Source: Bacteroides thetaiotaomicron VPI-5482 (GTDB lineage Bacteria; Bacteroidota; Bacteroidia; Bacteroidales; Bacteroidaceae). Taken from it: a stretch of DNA of 64,000 bases. The first letter of the stretch is position 1. Every line of letters starts with the position of its first letter. Under the pieces are notes generated by a model that was not told where the DNA came from, made no database searches, and worked only from the letters and a program-made list of their open reading frames with translations. The DNA lies in assembly GCF_000011065.1 (NCBI RefSeq), contig NC_004663.1:3038001-3102000 (forward strand), written 5' to 3'. The translations under genes were made by a program, and so were the position numbers. Below, one piece after another: positions 1 through 9,555 of the stretch.

Positions 1-773
1 AAGCGCATTCCTTGCAGCAATTCATTCTTTATAATGCCATTCACACGCTCAGCTATGGCATTGTCCTTGGGATTGCCATCCTCTGTCATGCTGGGAAGAA
101 TCCCGTTATGTCGTAATATGGCAATATAATCCGCACTGGCATATTGTACGCCTCGGTCGGAGTGATGGATCAAACCCTTAATCTCCTTTGCAGCTATGCG
201 TCTGACTGCCATTTCCAGAGCTTCCACTGTGTAACAGCTTCCCAGAGTATCACCTACGCAATACCCAATGATCTCCTTCGTATAGGCGTCTGTCACCAGA
301 GACAGGTAGCAGAACACATAACTGCCGTCAGGCAACCATATGGTAATGTAAGTGATATCACTAACCCACAGCTGATCAGGATGTTCTAATAGCAATGTCC
401 TGGTTAAATCAGGATACTGTGGCAAGTGATGAGAGGAGTCTGTCGTACGTGGAGCCCGAAAACGTTTGCGTATTGTCAGCTTATACTTGGACAATATAGC
501 ACAGAAACAGTCACGCCCAACAAAGGCCTGGCTGGTGCCGAACTCATTACGGTACATCAGCCAAAGTTTCATCCCCCCAATACCAGGGTCCTTTGAACGC
601 ACACGTTTGACAAACTCAAGAACAAAACGTTCACGGGCCGAACTATCCGTACTATGGTCAACATACTTATAAAAGGCTTGCTTTGTTACACCAAACAATT
701 TGCAAAGAGAGACCACCGTATAGGCATGCCTCCCTTTACAAAGCCTTTTTATTGTTTGGTACCAGCTTTTTTT
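1..773 (-). CDS. IS3-family transposase OrfB (DDE integrase), partial
   Basis: Catalytic half of the IS3 transposase, reached from OrfA by -1 frameshifting. The frame begins inside OrfA (CCG AAA AAA AGC TGG) and reads through LCKLFGVTKQAFYKY, the conserved start of IS3 OrfB proteins. All three DDE residues are visible: the first D in WVSDITY (about 355), the second D in HSDRGVQYAS (about 150-175) and E in AIAERVNGIIKNE (about 25-60). The C-terminus runs off the window at base 1. No good ATG exists between the slippery site and the conserved start, which supports expression as an OrfAB fusion. The visible part has no stop, so the element may be active. Confidence 0.85.
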
Positions 774-1111
774 CGGATAGGAAGATTAAACATCTCCTCG
801 GCAACATCAATCATCGTATCGAAGGCGTGCGCACGCATTTTAGCATCTTTAAGCTCTGCACGTAAACGCTCATTCTCAAGACGTAAGGCAGTAATTGAGG
901 AGGATTCATCCGAGGACTTGGGAGACTTGTTCTTTTTCATATAAGCGGATATTTCAGGATTAGAATCCTCAAAGATACGAACCCAACGCCAAAATGTAAT
1001 GCGGGCAATCCCTTTTTCTTGGGCAAAACGAGAAACTGAGAAATTCGAACGATAGAAATCGCCAAGAAGTTCAAGCTGATAAGGACTAAAGGTCATGTCA
1101 CTCTTTTTCAT
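749..1111 (-). CDS. IS3-family transposase OrfA
   Basis: A 120-residue helix-turn-helix protein that binds the ends of the insertion sequence and forms the N-terminal part of the OrfAB transposase. Residues 12-45 (YQLELLGDFYRSNFSVSRFA...ITFWRWVRIFE) form the HTH, and residues about 75-100 (ITALRLENERLRAELKDAK) form the leucine-zipper coiled coil used for oligomerisation. The start ATG at 1111 follows a 70-base leader inside the element end. Length and architecture are normal for the family. Confidence 0.85.
   Translation of the reverse strand: MKKSDMTFSPYQLELLGDFYRSNFSVSRFAQEKGIARITFWRWVRIFEDSNPEISAYMKKNKSPKSSDESSSITALRLENERLRAELKDAKMRAHAFDTMIDVAEEMFNLPIRKKAGTKQ
767..773 (-). other. Programmed -1 frameshift slippery site
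   Basis: On the minus strand OrfA reads CGA AAA AAA GCT near its end, giving a perfect A_AAA_AAA heptamer in the zero frame. Slipping back one base leads into the OrfB frame (CCG AAA AAA AGC). OrfA stops only about 20 bases further on. Programmed -1 shifting at A-rich heptamers is established for the IS3 family; the efficiency here is inferred. Confidence 0.75.
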
Positions 1112-1185
1112 CTTTTATTCATTTTAGTTGATACTTATAGTAGTCAACCAAATCCAGGGTAAGACAGACAGTAGAAGCGGGGGCA

Positions 1186-1511
1186 ATTGACCTGTTATTT
1201 CAGAAAGAAAGAGAGAAAGAAAGAATTTATCAGCCAATAATACACACGGGGGATCAGTTATTAATGACTGATTTAGCAATTATTAAGCGCTGACACATCG
1301 GAAGATAATATACTGTATATCAAGATATAACATTTAATAAAAGATACGTAATACGATTCAGCAGAGTGAGAGCAAACACTTGCTCTCACTCTGCTACCAT
1401 TGGATCTCTAACTGCTAAAACATCGATGAATAAAGGCATACAGACGAACTGTTAGAGCATGAGAGCAAAACGGCTATCAAATCACTGTGGAAAAATAAAT
1501 ATAGACGGCTA
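1186..1511. other. Intergenic stretch beside the IS element
   Basis: AT-rich DNA with no credible reading frame. Its one strong feature is the 16-bp perfect hairpin at 1360-1395. The phrase GAGAGCAAA occurs in the hairpin and again near 1460-1470, which may be a remnant repeat. Confidence 0.5.
1360..1395. terminator. 16-bp perfect hairpin, probable terminator
   Basis: AGCAGAGTGAGAGCAA (1360-1375), the loop ACAC, then its exact complement (1380-1395). It lies about 115 bp downstream of the membrane protein gene that ends at 1512. No U-run follows on either strand, so a role in mRNA processing or as a recombination relic is also possible. Confidence 0.45.
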
Positions 1512-2036
1512 TCATATTAAGCAAAAAACGGTCAAAAAGGGCAGGAAATAAATGATAGTACATAAGATACCTATTCCGATCCCCGTGATTTTTGTTTTAA
1601 CTGTAATATCAACAGAATCTATTTGCTTGATTTTAAACAACTTTCTTTCTACCACAAAGAATATTGTAGAGTACAAAAGTGGAAGAATATAAAAGACTAC
1701 TGGATTTAACTCTATAAAAATGGCATAAAACGGAAACATAGCTCTAAAAAAGACCATAAACACCAATGCCTGCGTTAAAATCCAATATATCTTTTTATTT
1801 TTCCAATAACTGAGTCCTGTCAGTATAACAATTATCCAGAAAAATGCCGGACAAAATACATTCTCTTTGTACTTACAAAAATCAGCAAGTCCCCCATACA
1901 TTGCATCAGCTTCGGCCATAGAATACAAAGTACGATAGTCATGAATCTCCAAACAGAGAAAAATGACTCCTGCAATAATTTCTATATAAGGAATCAATTT
2001 TAGTATATTCTTTTTAACTGGAGACCGCTCTTTCAT
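1512..2036 (-). CDS. Hypothetical integral membrane protein
   Basis: A 174-residue protein whose family I do not recognise. Hydrophobic segments are visible at about residues 10-28 (LIPYIEIIAGVIFLCLEI), 62-78 (FFWIIVILTGLSYW), 85-106 (ILTQALVFMVFFRAMFPFYAIF), 111-127 (VVFYILPLLYSTIFFVV) and 150-172 (GIGIGILCTIIYFLPFLTVF). This suggests four or five membrane helices with a short basic N-terminus (MKERSPVKKN) on the cytoplasmic side. It is divergent from the hexokinase gene at 2198 and appears monocistronic. Nothing in the sequence points to a substrate. Confidence 0.6.
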   Translation of the reverse strand: MKERSPVKKNILKLIPYIEIIAGVIFLCLEIHDYRTLYSMAEADAMYGGLADFCKYKENVFCPAFFWIIVILTGLSYWKNKKIYWILTQALVFMVFFRAMFPFYAIFIELNPVVFYILPLLYSTIFFVVERKLFKIKQIDSVDITVKTKITGIGIGILCTIIYFLPFLTVFCLI

Positions 2037-2197
2037 GTATCAAATTATTTTTCAAACAAATATAGTTTTTATTAATTGAAAAAACAAATACATAATTATC
2101 AGATACAGGCAAATAAAGATTGGGCATTCCCGAGCAAAATCCACCTTCAGTTGTTATTCAAAGACAAGGATATTTTATACTATAAAAAGTCAATGTC

Positions 2198-3406
2198 ATG
2201 GAAAAAAACATTTTTAAGTTAGATAATGAACAGCTCAAAGCAATTGTATGCTCATTTCGGGATAAAACAGAAGAAGGGTTAAAAACGGAAAATGCAGAGA
2301 TACAATGCATTCCTACCTTCATTGCTCCAAAAACAACCCATATTAAAGGAAAGTCACTGGTACTTGACCTGGGAGGAACCAATTATCGGGTGGCAATCGT
2401 AGATTTCGACAAAGCAACACCAACCGTTCACCCGAACAATGGCTGGAAAAAAGACATGTCAATTATGAAGTCCGTCGGATATACCCGCGAAGAGTTATTC
2501 AAAGAATTGGCCGATATGATTATAGGAATCAAACGTGAGGAAGAAATGCCTATCGGTTATTGTTTTTCTTATCCGGCCGAGTCCGTACCGGGTGGAGACG
2601 CCAAACTGTTACGCTGGACAAAAGGAGTAGATATTAAAGAAATGGTTGGAGAATTTATCGGAAAACCTTTACTCGACTATCTGAATGAAAGAAACAAAAT
2701 TAAGTTTACAGGCATCAAGGTAGTAAACGATACTATAGCCAGTTTATTCGCCGGTCTCACAGATAATAGTTATGATGCATATATCGGCCTCATCGTAGGG
2801 ACAGGAACCAATATGGCAACTTTTATCCCTGCCGATAAAATTGAAAAACTGGATCAGTCATGCAATGCACATGGATTGATTCCTGTCAATTTGGAATCAG
2901 GCAATTTCCATCCGCCCTTTCTGACTGCGGTAGATGATACCGTTGACGCTATTTCCGGTAATCCGGGAAAGCAACGTTTTGAGAAAGCGGTATCCGGTAT
3001 GTATCTGGGAGACATACTGAAAACAGCCTTTCCGCTGGAAGAGTTCGAAGAGAAATTCGACGCACAGAAACTGACTTCCATTATGAATTACCCGGACATC
3101 TACAAGGATGTATATGTACAGGTAGCACAATGGATTTATGGCAGATCCGCACAATTGGTTGCCGCCTCACTTACGGGGCTTATCATGTTACTGAAATCCT
3201 ATAATAAAGATATACGAAAAGTTTGCCTGGTAGCCGAAGGCAGTCTTTTCTGGAGTGAAAACAGGAAGGATAAAAACTATAACATTCTCGTTATGGAAAA
3301 ACTAAGAGAACTCCTTCAATTATTCGGCCTGGAAGATATTGAAGTGGATATAAAAAGTATGAATAACGCAAACCTGATAGGGACAGGCATTGCGGCATTA
3401 TCATAA
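2198..3406 (+). CDS. Eukaryotic-type hexokinase
   Basis: Phosphorylates glucose or related hexoses with ATP at entry to glycolysis; cytoplasmic. The 402-residue protein has the two-domain hexokinase fold rather than the bacterial ROK/glucokinase type. The phosphate-1 loop is LVLDLGGTNYRVAIVDFD (about residues 55-72), the hexokinase sugar-binding signature is FSYPAESVPGGDAKLLRW (about 125-145), the catalytic Asp lies in VNDTIASLFAGL (about 172-184), and the nucleotide loop is LIVGTGTNMATF. The ATG at 2198 places the first motif where expected. It is monocistronic with a hairpin after the stop. Bacteroides commonly carry this enzyme type. Confidence 0.92.
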   Translation: MEKNIFKLDNEQLKAIVCSFRDKTEEGLKTENAEIQCIPTFIAPKTTHIKGKSLVLDLGGTNYRVAIVDFDKATPTVHPNNGWKKDMSIMKSVGYTREELFKELADMIIGIKREEEMPIGYCFSYPAESVPGGDAKLLRWTKGVDIKEMVGEFIGKPLLDYLNERNKIKFTGIKVVNDTIASLFAGLTDNSYDAYIGLIVGTGTNMATFIPADKIEKLDQSCNAHGLIPVNLESGNFHPPFLTAVDDTVDAISGNPGKQRFEKAVSGMYLGDILKTAFPLEEFEEKFDAQKLTSIMNYPDIYKDVYVQVAQWIYGRSAQLVAASLTGLIMLLKSYNKDIRKVCLVAEGSLFWSENRKDKNYNILVMEKLRELLQLFGLEDIEVDIKSMNNANLIGTGIAALS

Positions 3407-3416
3407 TATACTCCCG

Positions 3417-3464
3417 TCACTGCCGGCTTCTGTACAAACATACAGGGCATGAAGCCGACAGTGA
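3417..3464 (+). terminator. Hairpin after hexokinase
   Basis: TCACTGCCGGCTTC (3417-3430) pairs with GAAGCCGACAGTGA (3451-3464) across a 20-base loop with one bulge. It begins 10 bp after the hexokinase stop. The T-run is poor, so it may stabilise the transcript end rather than terminate. Confidence 0.5.
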
Positions 3465-3553
3465 TGTAACCACACCCGAACTTCATAAAAAGAAAAAGCG
3501 CAGATAAATGATTATTTAAGCCGCTCTTTTCGTATTTTTGCATCAATACAAGA

Positions 3554-5089
3554 ATGAGTATGCAGAACAACGACACCATAAAATCCGGAGACATATACTG
3601 CGGACAGGAAAGAAAGACCGGCAAATACTTTGCCTATCAGATTATCGACGTTAAGAAAGAGATTATGACTTATCTTCTTTTGGACTATTTCGATGAGAAA
3701 TTTCCTGATGAAAAGGCAGTCAAGGAAATGAAGCCATTCAGGCGACATCGTTGGTTCTTCAAAGAAGGTACTACTAATTATAGCCATTCGGAACGAAATA
3801 AATTGCCCGAGGGAGCTGCATATGCAGGTCACAGAACTCCGCTTATTTCGGGTGAGTGCAAAGTTTATGGTTGCTGGCCAAACGGATATGACAATGTCGG
3901 CGAAGAAGAATGGGCAAAGATCCCAACAGATGCTCGTCAGAAATTCAAAGCTGCCCTTAATGATACGGCTGAAATTGTAGTATCCGGAATTGAATGCCGC
4001 CGCAGTTTCCAATACATTGACGATAAGTTACTGTCGGCAATGGACAACTATTCGGAGCTGGAGAAACTCCCCGTAGCCTATTCTTTCAGTGCAACTAAAT
4101 TCTATCCATCACTTATTCCATTCCTCGAAACCCGTTGGACAGCCACAAAACTCGATTGGAAAAATCACGGTCAAAACAATCTCGACCTCAGCCGTACACA
4201 CTTACGGGAAATTACACTAGATGGAGAAGGACTGAAAAGCGTAAGTCTACCGGAGAGTTGCAGAACAATCTCATTTTCAAGCACCTTATCGCCGGAGCTC
4301 AAGGTTTATTCACCTGACGGCGGTAGTAATCTGACTCTGAAAATAGAACTTGAGGCAGATCATGTACCCGATGTCGGATTACCGCAATTGGAAATTCTCG
4401 TACTGGACCGGGCAGTAAAGCTGGATTTATTACCCGTGACCAATCTATACCCTAATCTCTACTATCTAAGAATTTGCGGCAAACCGGGATACCTCTCCAA
4501 CATATCTTCGCTACGCAATCTGAAAACGCTGGAAGTGCTTTCGCTCGAAGAAATCTTCGGATTCACAGCGGAAGAGTTTCCCACACCGGGGACCTGTCCC
4601 CTTCTAAACACCCTTTGGATGGAAAGTATCCCCGAAGAGGCCGGAAAACAAATAAAGAAAAAATATAAAGGAAAGATAACTGAACTGGACATCCGCAAGT
4701 TACGCAAGCCGGAATGGCTCGCCGAAAACCTGGATAACCCGTTACGCCACTGGGACGGCAGCGAATTTGTTCCACCGGCCAAGTTTAAAAAGGCAGTGGT
4801 AATCTATCGCAATGCGAGACGCGATGCATTGGTCGCCGCCAACCAATATCTGATAGACAGAGATGCTGCCCTTCTGCAAAATCGACTTGAACAAACAGGT
4901 AAGGAATTTGTCATCGCTTTCAATAAGCTCGACGGCAAATCGGGATTCATTGAGACAGAAGAACGCGAAGATTTATGCGCTGCCTTCCAGGTCATACTTG
5001 ATGCAGTGGACTCATCAGTAAACTTTTTGGGGTTCACGATGAATCACGACCGCATTTGGGAGATTATGAACGAGCACAGAGATTGGTAA
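3554..5089 (+). CDS. Orphan protein: Imm26-like N-terminus plus leucine-rich middle
   Basis: A 511-residue cytosolic protein with no signal peptide. The N-terminus (SGDIYCGQERKTGKYFAYQIIDV, spread over residues 11-33) resembles the beta-rich start of Imm26-type proteins. Residues about 210-370 contain leucine-rich-like strands (LPQLEILVLDRAVKL, NLYYLRICGKP, LRNLKTLEVLSLEEI). The C-terminal about 110 residues are helical and acidic (YRNARRDALVAANQYLIDRD...). It stands alone between hexokinase and a convergent glycosidase gene, with no toxin or polymorphic-toxin operon nearby, so an immunity role is not supported by context. Function unknown; the LRR reading is moderate and the Imm26 reading weak. 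Confidence 0.6.
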   Translation: MSMQNNDTIKSGDIYCGQERKTGKYFAYQIIDVKKEIMTYLLLDYFDEKFPDEKAVKEMKPFRRHRWFFKEGTTNYSHSERNKLPEGAAYAGHRTPLISGECKVYGCWPNGYDNVGEEEWAKIPTDARQKFKAALNDTAEIVVSGIECRRSFQYIDDKLLSAMDNYSELEKLPVAYSFSATKFYPSLIPFLETRWTATKLDWKNHGQNNLDLSRTHLREITLDGEGLKSVSLPESCRTISFSSTLSPELKVYSPDGGSNLTLKIELEADHVPDVGLPQLEILVLDRAVKLDLLPVTNLYPNLYYLRICGKPGYLSNISSLRNLKTLEVLSLEEIFGFTAEEFPTPGTCPLLNTLWMESIPEEAGKQIKKKYKGKITELDIRKLRKPEWLAENLDNPLRHWDGSEFVPPAKFKKAVVIYRNARRDALVAANQYLIDRDAALLQNRLEQTGKEFVIAFNKLDGKSGFIETEEREDLCAAFQVILDAVDSSVNFLGFTMNHDRIWEIMNEHRDW

Positions 5090-5151
5090 CACCAAGTCAT
5101 ATAACCGTATCTCTATAACCATGTCTCGTTTCAAGAAATGTCCGCCCGATA

Positions 5152-8085
5152 TTATTTATTATAAGGAATCACACTTAAACTATAATTACCATCAGGCAAC
5201 AAATCCGAATCAAATTCTATTTCAATATCTTTAGACTCTCCTTTCAACAATGTGAAATAATTATCATTCATCAGAGCAGGTAATATACGCTCACCATCAG
5301 AAGAGCGAATAGCCTGTACGTGAACAGCAAAAGCGACTGATGATCCCACATTTTCGATCTTTGCTTTAATCACTTTCTTACCATTACTATCCACTAAGCT
5401 TGATGTTGTACGCAATTTGGCTTTCGGCAAATTATTCAATGCTTTATAGTCTCCCGGTTTATTGGAACGCCAATAAAAGTTATCAGAAAGCAGTTGCCCG
5501 TTTTCATCGTTCAGTTCCAACTTGATGAAATGCACAGGAGTCAAATCCGTTGGCTTCTTTTTTCTACCATATAATTCAAATTCATAAAGTGAATATCCCC
5601 ACATAGTAGCCTGTTTCAACCCTTGCATTTTCACATAACGAGTACGAACAGGTTTTATCTTAATCTCTTCGACACCGCCTTTAGAGTCCTCATTGATATA
5701 AATTTCTTTCCAGTTTATTGCATCATCCGAAATCAACAGTTTATAAGCTTTTGCATGAGCAGCTTCCCAGTTCAATATGACAGAGGCTATTTCAGTAGGT
5801 TCACCCAGATCAACATAAATCCATTCTTCATCACGGGGTTCACTCGCCCAACGACTGCCATCACTGGCATCAATCGCGGCACTTGGCTCTCCGGCATCTG
5901 CCGAAATGGAGGAAGCAACCGCTTTCTTACCGAAAGCAAGGTTGTCTGTTGTAAAATTCAGATGGAAACAATAGGAATCCTTATTAGCGGCGGCATCCAA
6001 AACTACAGACTGGCTATAACGCCCCATTTCTTTCCCATCCAGATTATAGACTTTACCTGTAGCCGTAAGTCCTTTCTGCTCTTTCAAAGTGGTATTGATC
6101 ACTTTTACACTATTATCAGCATAACTCCACTGAATATGAACCGGTTCACACGCCTTTCTGATTCCCCAGTAAGCCCCGGTCAAGTCATAATAATAATCAT
6201 AGGTTTGCCATACCAATGAAGGATAAGCCGACTGCCCCATCCAAGTCAATATGCCGGAAGCATCTTCCCAAATATGATGTTGAAAGCCTTCGTACATCGC
6301 TTTATTCACCTCAACATTCACTAATTGAGCTTTCCGGCAAAAATCTTCAATACCTTTCGCTTTACCATAATTGAACTCTACGGTAGAGAAATATTTGTCG
6401 GGACTGGCGTTCCCCGCCGAATTGCCAAAGAAATGCTTGTCCCACATTTCATTACGTGGCCACCAATCTTTTTCGGGCATAAATTTCTTAAAGCTATCGA
6501 AAGTAGTAAAGACAGCTGTACCTATTTCTGTACGGAATCCCCATCCTTTAGTTATATTGGCACCATATCCATAAGGGGCTTTGGTAAAATACCAGTTAGG
6601 ATGAGAATTAGTCCAAGGTCCACTCCCGGAAAGGCCGTCACTATGGGAATTGGCATGATAGGCCCGATCACCCCCATCGTATGTTCTAACGTCTTCCTCC
6701 AGCCACTTATTAAGAGGCTGTAACGGATACCCCTCATTATCACCACACCACACTGCAATACAAGCATGATTACGCAAACGCTTGATCTTTTCCACTGCAT
6801 TCATATTGAAAGCAAAAACATCATCCGGAAGATTCGAATTTGAATTTAACCAGAAGTCGTCCCACACCATAATGCCGTATTTATCGCAAGCTTCATAAAA
6901 CTCATCATCCGTAACCGAACCGATCCAATTGCGTATCATATTAAAATGCATCTCATTGTGAAGTTTCAATTTAAGATCATATTCTTCACCCCGACAACGC
7001 AACATATATTCGCTCATTCCCCAGTTTCCTCCTTTTACATAAACAGGTTCACCATTTATTTTAAGATGAAGCACACCGTCAACCAGCTCGGAACCGTATT
7101 CACGAATACCAAATGTAATATTCTGTTTATCAGAAGCCTTACCATTCACCATATAAGTCAGTTCGCAGGTATAAAGATTTGGCTGTCCGTAACCATTAGG
7201 CCACCACAAAGCAGGATTCTGAATTATAAATTGACTGAACTTGCTATCATCCAGAAGAAAAGTCCGCTGTTTGCCTGCCTCAATTACCAAATCTTCGGTA
7301 AATTCAATGTTGCCCGGCTGAATGATACCTTTCAACACTCCTTTCTGCTCTATATCTGTATGATTCCGTAGTTCCAACTGCAAGCTTAAAACCGCTTTGT
7401 TTTTAGAAGGAACTTTCGAACGTATCCAAGGATCGACGATAGACACTTCGCCGTTTTTTGTCAAATAGACGTCGTCAGTAATACCAGTCAGAAGACCGGG
7501 AACATAAGGCATCCAATCCCAGCCGGCACATGACATATAAGTAGGACTTGCATAATTGGGAACCGGAGTGCCTACCCAATGCACAAGGACGGCAAGCACA
7601 TTCTTACCGTTTTTTGACAGCAAATCGGTTATATCGAAATTCCCCCGATGCATAAATCCATCAAGCAACCCGAGACGCGTCCCATTAAAGAATATTTCTC
7701 CTTTACGGTTAACCCCTTCAAAATTTAGCCATACTCTTTCTCCGTTTTCCACCTCCGGCGAATTAAACTCTGTACGATACCAGAAGTTACGGTCATATTT
7801 TGCTTTATCGACTTTATACGCATTATCAGCAAAATTCGGATCAGGCTCCAGTCCTTCTAATACATACGAACCAAACACCGTTCCCGGCACAGTTGCTTTG
7901 ACCCAATCCCTCGTGTCATATCGGGTAGTCATCATATCAGAAGGATGCTCAATTTCTGCCTGAGCTTTCACTTTCCATATCGTCAGATTTCCATCACTAT
8001 TCAATGAAATTTTTACTTTTTGTGCATGAACGGTGATACCAGTAAATAATAAAACAAGTAACAGTGTAGTCTTCCAAATATTCAT
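5152..8085 (-). CDS. Secreted GH2 exo-glycosidase (beta-mannosidase / exo-glucosaminidase type) with discoidin domain
   Basis: A 977-residue exported enzyme with a signal peptide (MNIWKTTLLLVLLFTGITVHAQ). The GH2 sugar-binding jelly roll spans about residues 40-200 (YRTEFNSPEVENGERVWLNF), then come the immunoglobulin-like domain and the TIM barrel. The acid/base Glu is in VWCGDNEGYP (about 448); the likely nucleophile Glu is in FRTEIGT (about 518). A discoidin/F5-8C carbohydrate-binding domain follows at about 716-838 (SRWASEPRDEEWIYVDLG), then a C-terminal beta domain. The architecture matches exo-beta-mannosidases and exo-beta-glucosaminidases; the substrate cannot be fixed by eye. It is downstream of the orphan response regulator on the same strand, with a 28-bp palindrome between them. 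Confidence 0.88.
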   Translation of the reverse strand: MNIWKTTLLLVLLFTGITVHAQKVKISLNSDGNLTIWKVKAQAEIEHPSDMMTTRYDTRDWVKATVPGTVFGSYVLEGLEPDPNFADNAYKVDKAKYDRNFWYRTEFNSPEVENGERVWLNFEGVNRKGEIFFNGTRLGLLDGFMHRGNFDITDLLSKNGKNVLAVLVHWVGTPVPNYASPTYMSCAGWDWMPYVPGLLTGITDDVYLTKNGEVSIVDPWIRSKVPSKNKAVLSLQLELRNHTDIEQKGVLKGIIQPGNIEFTEDLVIEAGKQRTFLLDDSKFSQFIIQNPALWWPNGYGQPNLYTCELTYMVNGKASDKQNITFGIREYGSELVDGVLHLKINGEPVYVKGGNWGMSEYMLRCRGEEYDLKLKLHNEMHFNMIRNWIGSVTDDEFYEACDKYGIMVWDDFWLNSNSNLPDDVFAFNMNAVEKIKRLRNHACIAVWCGDNEGYPLQPLNKWLEEDVRTYDGGDRAYHANSHSDGLSGSGPWTNSHPNWYFTKAPYGYGANITKGWGFRTEIGTAVFTTFDSFKKFMPEKDWWPRNEMWDKHFFGNSAGNASPDKYFSTVEFNYGKAKGIEDFCRKAQLVNVEVNKAMYEGFQHHIWEDASGILTWMGQSAYPSLVWQTYDYYYDLTGAYWGIRKACEPVHIQWSYADNSVKVINTTLKEQKGLTATGKVYNLDGKEMGRYSQSVVLDAAANKDSYCFHLNFTTDNLAFGKKAVASSISADAGEPSAAIDASDGSRWASEPRDEEWIYVDLGEPTEIASVILNWEAAHAKAYKLLISDDAINWKEIYINEDSKGGVEEIKIKPVRTRYVKMQGLKQATMWGYSLYEFELYGRKKKPTDLTPVHFIKLELNDENGQLLSDNFYWRSNKPGDYKALNNLPKAKLRTTSSLVDSNGKKVIKAKIENVGSSVAFAVHVQAIRSSDGERILPALMNDNYFTLLKGESKDIEIEFDSDLLPDGNYSLSVIPYNK

Positions 8086-8116
8086 ATCTTCTATTTCTTT
8101 TTCACATTACAGATCA

Positions 8117-8144
8117 GTATATGAACGATTAATCGCTCATATAC
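8117..8144. promoter_or_regulatory. 28-bp near-perfect palindrome upstream of the GH2 gene
   Basis: GTATATGAACGATTAATC followed by GCTCATATAC is self-complementary over 28 bp with one mismatched pair and no loop. It lies 31 bp after the response regulator stop (minus strand) and about 32-59 bp upstream of the GH2 start. A loopless palindrome is more typical of an operator for a dimeric regulator than of a terminator, and no T-run follows on the minus strand. The palindrome is seen directly; its function is inferred. Confidence 0.5.
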
Positions 8145-8174
8145 CCCTAAAAAAGAAATCAGATAGTCATATTA

Positions 8175-9515
8175 TTATATTTTGTATTCCTCTATCTTCC
8201 TGTACAAAGTGGTAAGACCGATCTTCAGCAAGCGGGCAGTTTCCGTCTTGTTGCCTTTCGTATATTCCAGGACGCGGGCAATATGCCTTCGTTCCATAGC
8301 AGCCAGTTCAAAACTACCGATATTATCATCCGAACATTCATAATGAGTATTCTGAATCTCCAACGGAAGATCGCACACATCCAGATGCCCGCCTTCGCAG
8401 ACAATCAGACTCCGTTCTATCACATTCCGCAATTCACGGATATTTCCTTTCCAGGGTTGCTGTTCCAACGCATGAAGAAAAGCAGGAGTCATCTCATTGA
8501 CCGTATACGAAAGTTTCTCGGAAAAGCTCTTTGCAAAGGCAGTGGCAAGAATTCTGATATCACCGGTACGTTCGCGAAGTGCCGGCAGATGTACCTGAAA
8601 TACCGAAAGACGATAAAACAGGTCTTCACGGAAACGTCCCGCTTTGATTTCCTCTGTCAGATTGCGGTTGGTAGCAGCAATAATACGAACATTCACGTGC
8701 GTCGGTTTCGTATCTCCTATCTTTATATATTCGCCTGTTTCGAGAATACGCAGCAATTTGGCCTGTAGTTCAAAAGCCATTTCTCCGATTTCATCCAAAA
8801 AGATCGTACCGTTGTTGGCTTCTTCGAAGAGTCCTTTCTTGTCCTTCAAAGCTCCGGTGAAGGACCCGGCTTTATGCCCGAACATTTCACTCTCCAGCAG
8901 TTCCTTACTGAAAGACGAACAGTTCACGGCAACAAAGCTCTGTTTGCTCCGCTTACTATTATAATGTATGGCTTGTGCAAATACTTCTTTTCCGGTCCCC
9001 GTTTCTCCGGTCAACAACACCGGAACATCAGTCACCGAAACCTTCTGTGCCAGCATAACAGCTTCTTTCAGCACTTTCGATTCTCCCAGAATGGAATCAA
9101 AAGAATATAGCTGACTGACTTTCTTTTCCAGTTTCTCTAACCGGACATTCATCTTAGCCTTCTCAACGGCACGACTGATCAGAGGGATAATCTTATTATT
9201 ATCGTCCCCTTTGGTTATATAATCAAATGCACCGTTCTTGATTGCCTGCACTCCGTCGGGTATATTACCGTGAGCGGTAAGAAGAATGACTTCCACATTC
9301 GGAGCTGTCTTTTTAATGTTCAACACCAGATCGACCCCGTTTCCATCGGGAAGAAAGACATCACACAAAGCCACATCCGGCTGTTGAATTTCCAACTGCC
9401 TGATAGCTGCCTTGCAATCACCCGCCTGACACACCTCATAACCCTCCAGTCCGAGCATACGAGCCAACAGGCTACGAATCTGAACCTCATCGTCAATGAT
9501 AAGAATTTTACTCAT
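8175..9515 (-). CDS. Sigma-54-dependent NtrC-family response regulator
   Basis: A 446-residue activator. It has a receiver domain (1-120, phospho-acceptor Asp52 in ALCDVFLP), an AAA+ sigma-54 interaction domain (about 140-375) with Walker A GETGTGKE, a GSFTGA loop that varies the usual GAFTGA, and Walker B GTIFLDEIGEM, and a Fis-type HTH at the C-terminus (GNKTETARLLKIGLTTLYRK). The start is placed at MSKILIIDDE rather than at an ATG 75 bases upstream, because the fold begins there and a perfect -7 box lies at 9556-9563. No histidine kinase is adjacent, so it is an orphan. Target genes are unknown. Confidence 0.9.
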   Translation of the reverse strand: MSKILIIDDEVQIRSLLARMLGLEGYEVCQAGDCKAAIRQLEIQQPDVALCDVFLPDGNGVDLVLNIKKTAPNVEVILLTAHGNIPDGVQAIKNGAFDYITKGDDNNKIIPLISRAVEKAKMNVRLEKLEKKVSQLYSFDSILGESKVLKEAVMLAQKVSVTDVPVLLTGETGTGKEVFAQAIHYNSKRSKQSFVAVNCSSFSKELLESEMFGHKAGSFTGALKDKKGLFEEANNGTIFLDEIGEMAFELQAKLLRILETGEYIKIGDTKPTHVNVRIIAATNRNLTEEIKAGRFREDLFYRLSVFQVHLPALRERTGDIRILATAFAKSFSEKLSYTVNEMTPAFLHALEQQPWKGNIRELRNVIERSLIVCEGGHLDVCDLPLEIQNTHYECSDDNIGSFELAAMERRHIARVLEYTKGNKTETARLLKIGLTTLYRKIEEYKI

Positions 9516-9555
9516 AATTAATTTATAAAAAATGAAGAAAGACAAACAGGGTGCG

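Larger units (their letters stand above)
1..1185 (-). mobile_element. IS3-family insertion sequence, cut by window start
   Basis: Two overlapping transposase frames on the minus strand, OrfA and OrfB, joined by a -1 slippery A7 run, define an IS3-family element. The outer end is probably near 1185, where the plus strand reads GCGGGGGCA, so the element would start TGCCCCCGC on its own strand, in keeping with the 5'-TG...CA-3' ends of this family. The opposite end lies outside the window, so neither the inverted repeat pair nor a target duplication can be confirmed. Confidence 0.75.
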
